Assembly (NCBI RefSeq): GCF_932526225.1
Contig: NC_064037.1
Span: 4,304,996 to 4,368,995, forward strand
Origin: Nematostella vectensis
Lineage: Eukaryota > Cnidaria > Anthozoa > Actiniaria > Edwardsiidae
Length of the DNA: 64,000 nucleotides
Reading direction: 5' to 3'
The notes beneath the pieces were generated by a model. The model ran no database searches. It was given only the letters and a program-made list of their open reading frames with translations, and was not told where the DNA came from. The position numbers and the translations under genes are program-made. Positions 12,601-23,600 of this stretch are shown piece by piece. The number at the start of each line of letters is the position of its first letter. The first letter of the stretch is position 1.

Positions 12601-12895
12601 ACTATCAGTGATGACAATTTGGAGCATAGGACCGTTAATAATCGGATTTGGATTATTGTAGTGATTTACGACTCTATTTTCAAATTCTATGAGTATGCTC
12701 AACGACATCTCACTGTTATACCTTTTGTGATCTCTGATTGGTCAAAACTTTGCGGGCACGCGGCGTGATTGGTTAAAAGTAATCTAGAGTGTTGACAAAT
12801 AAAAACAAACTTTGCGGCTTCTGATTGACAGTAATGCATTTTGTCGCTTAGTTGTCAAACACCCGTGAGCTTGGCATCTCAAGGTACCCTTGGGA
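6636..12895. other. Long gene-free stretch
   Basis: No exon with convincing codon use, splice sites and length is visible on either strand. A pyrimidine-rich tract with recurring ttattatttctcc motifs lies at about 7915-8160. Two copies of a ~28-bp unit (ccatttagatatantttcacat) lie at about 7198-7248. Homopolymer T runs are frequent at 9700-10300. The open frames near 9569-9838 and 10770-11027 are AT-rich and look random. The stretch may hold distal regulatory sequence or decayed transposons that I cannot recognise. Confidence 0.4.
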
Positions 12896-13045
12896 ACTGG
12901 TGACGAACTACAGGGAGTCGAGGCCACAAAGTCCGTCTTTTATAATTCTTTGTTCAACAATAAAAACTTTGACAGTGTCACACGTGCGATTTTCACGGTG
13001 TTTGTTTCAGAAATGAGGCCTTTATGAATGTAGTTCGTCACCAGT
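12896..13045. mobile_element. Small foldback element (17-bp perfect inverted repeats)
   Basis: The sequence actggtgacgaactaca at 12896-12912 returns as its exact reverse complement at 13029-13045, with 116 bp between. No coding capacity is present. It resembles a MITE, but no target-site duplication is obvious. Confidence 0.55.
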
Positions 13046-13158
13046 CACCGAGGGCCGACCGTGAGGTGCCGCCATTTAGAAAGACCTGTATACTACTCAA
13101 TATCAAAGTCATCTAGGATTTAAAGGGTTTACACATGTTGGCACATAACATACTACGG

Positions 13159-15084
13159 TCATAGCTTTGAGAGATCATGGTGATTATGGTGATAATAACG
13201 TTGAGGATGGCGACGACAGTTGGGGTGGCGCGATGATTTTGATGACAATGATGATGGTGGTGATGATGACAATGATGACGATGACAATGATGAAGGTGGT
13301 GTTGATGACAATGTTGATGATGACAATGATGACGGTGGTGTTGACGACAATGATGGTGATGACAATGATGGCGGTGGTGTTGATGACAATGATGATAACG
13401 ACAATGATGACGGTGGTGTTGATGACAATGATGATAACGACAATGATGACGGTGGTGTTGATGACAATGATGATAACGACAATGATGATGGTGGTGTTGA
13501 TGACAATGATGATGACGGTGGTGTTGATGACAATGACAACGATGATTGTGAAGATGATGACAATTGTGATAACAACGATAATGGTGATGATAACGACAAT
13601 AATGACGGTGGTGTTGATGACGATGATGATGATGACGGTGGTGTTGATGACAATGATGATGATGACGGTGGTGTAGATGACAGTGATGATGATAATGTCA
13701 ACGATGATGGTGATGATGATGACAATTGTGATAACAACGATAATGGTGATAATGATGACAATGATGACGGTGGTGTTGATGACAATGATGATGATGGTGG
13801 TGTTGATGACAATGACAACGATGATTGTGAAGATGATGACAATTGTGATAACAACGATAATGGTGATGATGATGACAATGATGACGGTGGTGTTGATGAC
13901 AATGATGATGATGATGGTGGTGTTGATGACAATGACAACGATGATGGTGAAGATGATGACAATTGTGATAACAACGATAATGGTGATGATGATGACAATG
14001 ATGACGGTGGTGTTGATGCAATGATGATGATGACGGTGGTGTTGATGACAATGAGATGATGACGGTGGTGTAGATGACAGTGATGATGATAATGTCAACG
14101 ATGATGGTGATGATGATGACAATGATGATGGTGGTGTTGATAACGGTGATCACAATAAGGTTGCTGGTGATGGCAACGACAACGATGACGGTTAATGATA
14201 CTGATGATGGCTGTAACGGAAATCGATAAACATGGGGGCGGCGCGATACAAGGAAATCTGGGGGCACAGACCCGCCCCCCACCTACTGGTCATTTACTGA
14301 AAATTCTAGAAAACAACTGGGGGCGCCTCCCCTTCCCCCACCTGGCCCCTATAGGCGTGACGACACTGTGATGACGATTATAGTGATGACAATGATTACA
14401 ATGATGATGGTGGTGATGATGACTACAATGATGATGGTGGTGGTGATGATGATTCCAATGATGATGGTGGTGATGATGATGATGGTGGTGGTGATGATGA
14501 TTACAATGATGATGGTGGTGGTGATGATGATTACAATGATGATGGTAATGATGATGATAATTACAATGATGATGGTGGTGGTGATGATGATTACAATGGT
14601 GATGGTGGTGATGATGATGATGGTGGTGGTGATGATGATTACAATGATGATGGTGGTGGTGATGATGATTACAATGATGATGATGATTACAATGATGATG
14701 GTGGTGGTGATGATGATTACAATGGTGATGGTGGTGATGATGATGATTACAAAGATGGTGACGATGATGGTAATGAAGATGATGGTGGTGTGATGACGAT
14801 TATAGTGGTGGTGATGACGATGATTATAATAATGGTGGTGACGATTATTATAATGGTGATGACGATGATTATAATGATGATGGTGGTGTGATGACGATTA
14901 TAGTGGTGTTGGTGACGATGATTACAAAGATGATGGTAGTGACGATGATTATAATGGTGGTGATGACGATTATAGTGGTGGTGGTGACGATGATTACAAT
15001 GATGATGGTGGTGATGACGATTACAAAAATGATAGTGGTTATGACGTTTATATTGGTGGTGATGATGACGACGACGGCTAGGAC
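13159..15084. repeat. Degenerate GAT/GAC/GGT trinucleotide field in two blocks
   Basis: Blocks at 13159-14200 and 14365-15084 consist of gatgatgacaatgatgacgg-type units with a loose higher-order period of 27-57 bp (the segment gacaattgtgataacaacga recurs four times). A non-repetitive G/C-rich segment at about 14220-14350 (gggggcgg … ccgcccccc … gggggcgcc) splits the blocks and may be an insertion. The long frames here (poly-Asp/Asn on one strand, poly-Ser/Thr/Ile on the other) are repeat artefacts. A short GAT patch also precedes the sialyltransferase at 15420-15500. Confidence 0.9.
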
Positions 15085-15571
15085 AACGCGATCAAAAAAT
15101 ACGTTTTCGCGCGCAGCGATCAATAATAATTTAATTGCAATGGAATAAGCAAAACATTATAGTTAGAGACAGATAAAAATAGAATAAGAAAATTATTTCT
15201 ACAGCAGTTAGTGGGAACGTAGTTAGTGGGATTAACAGTGCAAACGTCCGCGGCTTCAATTGACCGTGAAACTTGGAGTGTTCACGTCCGTGGTTTTACG
15301 GAAAACGGCTTAAATGTATCAGACAGAACGCATTTCCACGTGCTGCTATTGATTTCTGAATCAAATTCCATTGTTTTCTGGCGTCGGCGTCCGCGTTGCC
15401 GTCGTCGTTGCTTAAATTCCATGATGATGATGGTGATGACAATGATAGTAATGACAAATAATGATGATGGTGGTGATGACAATGATGATTATGATGGTGA
15501 CAATAATGTTATGCTGACTTCTGTGCCGTGTTTTAGCTGGGGTTGCAAGTGATGATGACGCGCTAGAGGAG

Positions 15572-18345
15572 ATGCTGACCAAAGACAAGAAGTTGGAGCA
15601 CGGATTCAGTTCCACAATGGACCTACACGTGCAACGGTATGTAGCACGTACTCCCGCGGGTCTGGGCACGGGGAATAGGACATAGGGGGGCAAGACATGG
15701 GAGGATATGTTTTCGAAAGATTAAAAATATTGAGACCCACATTTAAGTAAAATGTTCGGCCCTCGAATAAAAATATGCTCACTTCATCGCTGGCTGTTAT
15801 ACTGTTGACTGGATCGGGCATTTCATAACAGAGATGCAGCCCTACTGACCCTCCTGTTGCTACTGTCTATCAGATTGCTTGGCGTGAGTTACCATCAGGT
15901 CTCCGTCAGCAAGGTGAAGAAGGTTACGATCGCGGGGATAACCCTCGTCGCAATCATCCTCTTCTTCAGCCTCACCTTTCACTCGGCGAGAAAATCCGCA
16001 GAGCAGGAGGCAGCCTTTGTCGACAAACGCACGTTCACAGACGTCACCATGACAACGACTCAGCCAATGACGACAAGGGAATCCCAGGCACTGAACGGAG
16101 AGCAAAGTAAGACTAGTGCTTCCCACATCTTAACGACGAAATCACCACAACTTACCGCCACGAAAAAAGTGAATAAGATTCAAACAACACATCAACAGAA
16201 TCCTGAAAATCGGTATAAACCTACTGTAAGCAAACAAGGACACCATACTCACAGAGAGGAGAGAATAGACAACGTCCCATTGACTGTCCAACCAAAACTC
16301 AACACTGACTTCGTTCTGGCAATGAATCCCAGAATCCCCATCGACCTAAACATCAAGTGTCGCACATGCGCACTGGTGACGAACTCCGCTGACCTCCTAG
16401 GGAGTAACGCAGGATCAGTTATCGATTCCAGCGATTGTGTCATACGGCTAAATACGGCTCCGACAGCAGGCTTTGAGTTGGATGTTGGGGGCAAAACAAC
16501 GGTCAGAATAGTGTCCCAAGAACAACTGGGGGAGCTATTACATTACGTGTGGCGTGAGCCGGAAGAAATGCGGGACCTCAGTTATCTTGTGCTTTATGGG
16601 CCACGGAATGCGCTTTGCCGGAATTGCACGTTTTTCAAGATGTTTCAAAAAGTTTCTGGGGAATATCTTGGGGACAAATTTGTCAGATATACTAAAGCCT
16701 ACGATGCCAACTTACGCACGGGAGACATAAAAAAGACTGCTAAAGAGAGGTAAGCCGTAAATGAGGTACATGTAGGCTGGGGTTCTCAAATAGGTTTTAT
16801 TGACGAACGCCTAGTACTTGGTATGCACTTGTTTCTTGCTGAAGGTTTTCAGATGCACTGAGCTATTTGTTTTATTATTTGATATTCTGTCCAATACAAA
16901 TAATTTGCATGTTTCAGCGATGTTACAAGCTCTGTGGTGAGCAGACTCTCCCCACGGTTCCATGCGATGAATGTGATGCACAGAGTGTGCGGTAAAATGC
17001 GGGTCTTCGGCACTGAGCGCAATCACCCGTGTCTAAGGTAAGTACGACACGACAAGATATAGCACGCATACCCACACGCACCTTCACGACACGCATACCC
17101 ACGAGACACCTCGCCACGACACGCACCTTCACGACACGCATCCCCACGAGACAACTCGCCACGACACGCACCTTCACGACACGCATACCCACGAGACAAC
17201 TCGCCACGACACGCACCTTCACGACACGCATACCCACGAGACAACTCGCCACGACACGCACCTTCACGACACGCATACCCACGAGACAACTCGCCACGAC
17301 ACGCACCTTCACGACACGCATACCCACGAGACAACTCGCCACGACACGCACCTTTACGACACGCATACCCACGAGACAACTCGCCACGACACGCACCTTC
17401 ACGACATGCATACCCACGAGACAACTCGTCACGACACGCACCTTCACGATACAACAGAAAACGACACGCACCCTCACGACACAACAGGAAACGACACGTA
17501 CCTTCACGACACAACAGAAAACGACACGCACCCTCACGACACAACAGGAAACGACACGCAACTTCACGACACAACAGGAAACAAAACGCGCCCTCACGAC
17601 ACAACAGGAAACGACACGCACCTTCACGACACAACAGGAAACGACACGCGCCCTCACGACACAACAGAAAACGACACGCAACCTCACGACACAACAGAAA
17701 ACGACACGCACCCTCACGACACGACTTCACAGCCCGGCTTACACGCGCACCCTCACGACGAGAATCCTCAACACAACATAACTTTAGAATACGATACAAA
17801 ACGACACGACACGCTTGGCTACGGTACAAAACAACACGACACTCACGGCTACGATACAAAACGACACGACACGCTCGGCTACGATACAAAACGACACGAC
17901 ACGCACGGCTACGATACAAAACGACATGTCACGCACGGCTACGATACAAAACGGCACGACACGCACGACTACGATACAAAACGACACGACATGCATTACA
18001 AAACGACACGTCACGCTCGGCTACGATACAAAACGACACGTCACGCACGGCTACGATTCAAAACGACACGACATGCAATACAAAACGACACGACACGCTT
18101 GGCTACGACAAAAAACGACACGACATGCACGGTCAAGACACAAAACGGCGGTTATCACACGATTTAAGCATTCATTTCTCTGCAGCGGTCCGTCGTTCAG
18201 AAAAAGCTACTGGCAATCCCACGTGAAAATCGACTGCGACGGTCACCGAGAGAAAGTCTTACGCGACATTCGTCGCTACAGACTCGAAGAGAGAGTGTAT
18301 GACGACTGGGTTGACAAGTACGACCTTGAGTTCCTATACCCTTGA
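15572..18345 (+). CDS. GT29 family sialyltransferase (ST6GALNAC-like), type II Golgi membrane protein
   Basis: Predicted exons: 15537-15636 (start ATG at 15572 or 15617), 15874-16749, 16918-17037 and 18186-18345; all junction phases agree and TGA is at 18343. The product is about 406 residues. A short cytosolic tail is followed by one membrane helix (about residues 39-58, VTIAGITLVAIILFFSL), then a Thr/Lys-rich stem. Sialylmotif L spans about 184-230: C184 and C187, then ALVTNSADLLGSNAGSVID, DCVIRLNTAP and GFELDVGGKTT. A degenerate motif S (SVVSRLSPRFHAMN … CGKMRVFG) and a C-terminal His-Arg-Glu segment follow. GT29 enzymes transfer sialic acid from CMP-sialic acid to Galβ or GalNAc glycans in the Golgi. 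Motif S is short of the usual T/S-G-x-x pattern, so activity is uncertain. The 5' exon is the least certain part. An acceptor at 15832 is also in phase, but it would add a Leu-rich stretch that looks like a translated polypyrimidine tract. Confidence 0.85.
17044..18140. repeat. Minisatellite filling the last sialyltransferase intron (45-bp then 30-bp units)
   Basis: Three adjoining arrays share an acgacacgca theme. The first has 45-bp units containing cgcatacccacgagacaact (17056-17440, about 8 copies). The second has 30-bp units containing cacgacacaacaggaaacg (17440-17720, about 9 copies). The third has 30-bp units containing cacggctacgatacaaaacg (17786-18130, about 11 copies). All periods are multiples of 15. 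Open frames of 170-300 codons on both strands arise from this and are not genes. The array lies wholly between the donor at 17038 and the acceptor before 18186. Confidence 0.95.
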
Positions 18346-20628
18346 ATGACAGCTTAATACTATGCTGTCTACATATGGAATCGCATATCATCTGATGGGC
18401 GTGGCCCTTTATTACTGAAATTGTTTATATACCAAATGGGTACTACACTGCAGTAGTCCACACACAAACTACATTTTGCGTTCAGATGATGATATTAAGA
18501 CTTTCCCTCATATTATTGTGTACGTGAAGTAATCCAACATTCATCTGATATGCTATTAACACTTCCGTGAAGTAATCAGACATCTATCTGGTATGGCATT
18601 AATTTACAATTCAAGAATAATTATCACTTGGGCTTAGGGTCAGATGGAGGTATGACGCACGAACGCTTGTTTAACAATTGGTTTCCGGATATGGTTCTAA
18701 ATGGCTACCAGTGGCGATACTTCAAACGCTGATTACCCGAACATTGCCCCGACGGATTGCCGAAGGCAATACGACAGAGGTGCAGCGGGGTCTAACGTGT
18801 TCATGGATTACGGCCCTTTTCTGAGTGCTTCTCTCATTCAAGTCTCAAACATTCTTCATAGATCTAGCAATTCCACACATCACGATACAATATTGCCGGT
18901 ACATCGTTGTTTAGCATGTGGGCAACATATTGTATGTATATATCGTGCAGCTATCGAAAAACGCAAGCCTACTTTAGGCGCCATTTTTTTCAAATGACGT
19001 TCCAATTGAAGATGAAAAAATCTACTTCGCTCATTCTAATCGAAAAGAACGGCGTCTACACTAGGCACCAAACACAACAAATACAATATGAAATGTATAT
19101 AGGCGGGCAATAAGAACTGGGGCTTTTGTTACATGTAAATTTCTATTTTTATTTATTATTGACGGTCCGCCGAGAGAATAAACTGGAAAGCGCAGTGCTG
19201 GTCACTGCAAGTTACGAAAGTGTCTTGTGTTTTTATTATACACGCCCAGGCGTCTACAGGGTGGATCAAAAGTTCGTGAACTTTTTTAATTGAGTAAAAA
19301 AAAAAAAACAAGTCCTACAAAACAGCACATGACAAGTGTTGCATATAATAAATATAATTTATTGTAGTCTGTGAATACGAAAAATCAATAGCCAGAGTGG
19401 CCGCCTTTGTTCTTTATTATAATTTTTATGCGCTTGACGAAAGTCCATGTAATATATCTGCTGATACATTTTACCAAGAACGGAGAAATCTCATTAGTTA
19501 TGTTATTGTCGTGGGCGATGGTTCACTGTATCTTGACTTTTCCTCTAAACACTTTATATCGGTTCATGGTTAGGTTAATTGGCTGGTCATTCGTCCCTTT
19601 CTATAAAAATTGGCTAGATTTGCTGGTAACACTTGATAAGTAACTTTAGCTTTGTGAACAGGAGTTTTGTATGAATGTATTGTTTCGATTCGCACAGAAC
19701 ACCCTTGCTTTAGTACCTGATCTTGGGGATGGGAATTTCTCGAATATTCTCGCTTGTATATTGCTTTGATAATTGTATTTTGGACTTTATTTTGGACTTT
19801 TGTGAGAACTGCTGGGCCCACCAACCTGGATTTGTCAACAAAATTGTACAGTGAACACCAATTCTTGCTCCGACCTTTGGATAATTTTAGCTATACGTGC
19901 TATTTCTCTAAACGAACAGCCTGATGAACTCAAAATTGCTGCCTGGGCTCTAGAATATGTCACTTTGCTTCCATTTTACGTTTTCTGACGCTCCTGATGC
20001 TCGTTAAACCTCGGCAAATAGAACTCTCTTTTCACATCAACAACAAAAATGTGCTTTTCTGACTTCGCATGCGCGCAACATTTCACGGGAAAAGGTTAAA
20101 TTCTTCAAGATCTTAGGATAAGATTAGGGTAACCCTCGAATTACGCGCTGATTTTGTGAACGTTCATTAAGGCGCAATGTAAGGGGGGGAGGAAATTTTG
20201 GACAAAGAATTCACACAAATCACGGGCGATAAGATAAACCCTCAGTATAAGCTTGTAAAAGGTAGAGAACAAGGAACTGTAGAAAACATTTATTTCCGAT
20301 TTTATTTCAGATCGAATCGATATCAAACTTAACTTACGAATCCTGTATCATGTGAACATAAATTGTTTTTGACTTTCAAAGAGGAAGGGGTGGGACTTTA
20401 GTAATTAAGAAAAACGGTCTCCGCCTAGTTCACAGTACTTCGCTTTTATTTGAGCGGACCTTCCAGTCGAGTTGGGTGGTTCTTCCAAACACCCCAAACA
20501 ACCCCTTAACCTCCTTACTTCCTCACCTTCACTTTTCCAGTTGGCTTGACTCGTTGGAGATGGGATACTACATAACATATAAGACTATAGTTTCTACAGC
20601 TATTTACACTACTCTATGGGTATTTGTT
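18346..20628. other. Convergent intergenic region (sialyltransferase / SMARCB1)
   Basis: Both neighbouring genes end here. A ~45-bp unit (gtgaagtaatcnnacat) is duplicated at 18520-18605. A decayed Tc1-like transposon occupies part of the region (separate entry). The open frame at 18701-18997 has no recognisable motif, and I do not call it a gene. Confidence 0.5.
19255..19840 (-). mobile_element. Decayed Tc1/mariner-like transposon (minus strand)
   Basis: The minus-strand frame ending near 19391 reads FVKRIKIIIKNKGGHSGY then stop. Tc1-type transposases typically end in a …R-x-x-x-VI-x-x-KGGH-x-x-Y tail. A further fragment (TKVQNTIIKAIYKRE-like, and YKTPVHKAKVTY at 19636-19830) resembles the helix-turn-helix N-terminal part. 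The frame is broken and most of the catalytic centre is missing. The sequence tctacagggtggatcaaaag at 19255-19274 resembles a mariner-type terminal repeat on the 3' side; I did not find the matching 5' end. Identification is from recalled family pattern and is tentative. Confidence 0.45.
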
Positions 20629-23600
20629 TCAATAGACAGGGGCTGTGTTGGCCAGTCGACGCATTCGCCTGAAAATAGATGAATAAATCGAGTTTAACAA
20701 CAAGTGTGCATAAATGGTAACGGAACTATGCCACGCAATAAATGTACTATACTAAGTATAAATTCTGTTTTTCCTTATTTAAATTCCCATTTGGCAAACC
20801 GTCTTAAATGCATTGAATTCCATTGAGCCTCCGAGAAAACCATAAAGACCATTAAAACAACACTAACATCCTCTGGGTGTATTTTCCTGGAAAGTATCTA
20901 CCCTTAAATCTCTGAGTGTATGTTTATTTCTATTTATTTTATGTTATTAGCTTTGCCACTAAACATGAATAAAAAAATTACGAATATACACGACCAATGT
21001 CAGGGACACCACAACAGCTATAGGCCAATATTACATGCGGTTCCATGTTATTGTAGAGAGTCTACTAGTCCAGACCTGGGACTCTCTTTGCACTTGACAT
21101 TCTGGCTCGAGTCGAGCGCAAAAATAGTCCCAGGTCTAGAATGAATGTCTACCTACCTTGTGTTTCTGTCTTGGTCTCTCAGCTTCTTCTCCATCTCTGC
21201 GTCTGTCAGCGTCTCAAGGTACGGCCCCCAGTTATCAATATCTGGGCCAGACCGCACAGGGTTATCAACCTTGGGTAGGGGAGCCTCGCTGAATGCGTAC
21301 GTCTTCTGATGCCAGCTGAGTTGACCTCGAATGCTGTATGCAACTGCAGTCACGAACTCTCCGCCTAGGCCCAGATCCGAACACAGTGATAACGCGAATT
21401 GCTCGGGACTATTTTGGGGCTCTGATAAGTCCCACTCGAATTGATCCACAAGGGAGATATTACCAACATGGATGTTTAGCTGCAAAAAAGCATAGTGTTG
21501 AGCAAAACTCACAAGACCATATTTAGGGGCAAGGTTTCATTGATTCTGATATAGATAATACCAATATTCACAGATAATAGATAATACCAATATTTACCAC
21601 AACTACCCATATTATACACTTTTAAAATAGCTGAGCCATGAGCTGTTTTGTTGCTGAGCCATGAGCTGTTTTGTTGTATAGCAGGGCCGTAGCAGTTCGC
21701 TGGAGGCACGTGCCTCGCCAATATTTACATAAATTATAAGGAGATGACCAGTAGGGGCGTGGCTGTGCCCCCAATATTTGTATCTTTATGCCCACCCCAC
21801 CCACCCCCAAACATTGTCAGGCCTGCTAAAGCTCTGTTTACCAAAAATAATACAATTCTTACGTCAAAACAAAATCTATTTCAAGAATGAAAGAGACGTT
21901 ACAAATCTGAAAATGAAATCTTCTCCGGTATCTGAGATGAAAAGGCTGTCTGTGGATTTGTGTGCGTTATGGAGTATTTTTCTACTATTTGATCGACGAC
22001 TGCTGACTTCCGACGTACGACATAGTCAAGACTGGTGTACAGGGTCAGAGCCTTTGGCACCCAGGGTGGCGTTCCCTACGACTTCCAATATTTCCTTATC
22101 TTGAGTATATTTACACTTCAATGTCTGCGACCTCTTTCGGATGTAAAAAGTCCCGGCCATAGTAGATACGTCTTGTTTCCACAGGTCACCCGCGCTGATC
22201 TCCGAATCTTCGGCAACAGAAGGCAGTGGTGAAGGGTACTTTTTCTCTGGCCTTAGGGAACGACTCCGCTCTCGGCTCTTTGCCATCTCTCGTGGGCTCG
22301 GCTGTGAGGCCGTTTTCTACTTGCAGTCGCTTGACACCGGAGGAGACTTTTTCACGACACCATGATCTTGGAGCACTCGAATGTCCTTGTTCTTAGAGGA
22401 TGAAATGGGGCGTTCTTCGCGCGGCTTGTAACCGGGTGTGAGGTGATTAGTCTTTTGGCGACAGCTCTCGTCCCACATGGCTTGCATCAGACGAGAGATC
22501 TTGTTCGGGGAATACTCGATCATGAACAGCGCTACATCTCTATACTCCTCTTGCTCCATCACTGGGAGTTTTCTTCCCAGTCCGCGACTGTATTCGGACT
22601 TGACTTTCACGGCGCGTGGGGACGGAAGGCTTTCTGGGTTATACAATCGGTTGATTTCATTCCCATTTTTGTCGATAACTGTTTCCTTTAATCGGTGAAG
22701 AGCGAGCTTTGGGATTTTGAATTTTTTCGAGCAACACATGGTGGAACGAACGCTTGCGTGTTACTCGAGCGGAAACTACTACACGGAGCTAATACCGGAC
22801 TAACAAAGCCCTGCTAGTAATGACGCAAGACCTGTGGGCATGACGTCATTGGCAAGAGACTACTGTACATAATCTTGTGGTAGGGGGGGAGGGGGTAGTC
22901 TGTTTATAGCCGGGCCAGCTCCGCGGACTTGAAAATGGTATTGAAAATGGAATAACTATGCGAATTTTTGTGGTCATCGCGCGTGGGAAGCCTGCGTATT
23001 GATTGCCAAGCCTAAAATGACTACGTAATTTTTTTTTTGTCCGTATACTCCATTTTCTAGCTTTGCTTCGGGCAACGTTGCGTTATCCTTCAATTTGTTT
23101 TAGAGAAAGCATATACACCTTTGTTGTCTTCAGCCCATGAAAGCTCAGCGGTTGTATTCATATGGACCCAAAGGACAGGGGTATAGATTATTTCGATTAG
23201 ACATAACCAAAGAGCGGATTCGTACAATTATTATTTAGATTTCGAATCCTCTTTAAAATTCAATGTCTTTGATTAAAAATTGACAAATAAGCAATTTTGT
23301 GCTTGCTCGTTTTAGTGGAGCTTAGGGGACCCTACAATACTGTTACTCACCCCTACAATACAGTAACTCACCCCTACAATACAGTAACTCACCCCTACAA
23401 TACAGTAACTCACCCCTACAACACAGTAACTCACCCCTACAATACAGTAACTCACCCCTACAATACAGTAACTCACCCCTACAATACAGTAACTCACCCC
23501 TACAATACAGTAACTCACCCCTACAACACAGTAACTCACCCCTACAATACAGTAACTCACCCCTACAATACAGTAACTCGCCCCTACAATACAGTAACTC

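Noticed and set aside
13159..14282. Asp/Asn-, Ser- and Thr/Ile-rich frames of 170-310 codons
   Set aside because: They are translations of a GAT/GAC repeat in several frames at once, with no other protein features.
15832..15873. Leu-rich N-terminal extension of the sialyltransferase
   Set aside because: The Leu run is what a polypyrimidine tract before the acceptor at 15873 would encode. The exon is better started at 15874.
16923..18167. Arg/Val/Cys-rich and Thr/His-rich long frames
   Set aside because: They arise from the intronic minisatellite of the sialyltransferase.
18701..18997. 98-codon plus-strand frame
   Set aside because: No recognisable family. It lies between a gene end and a transposon relic, and is compatible with chance.
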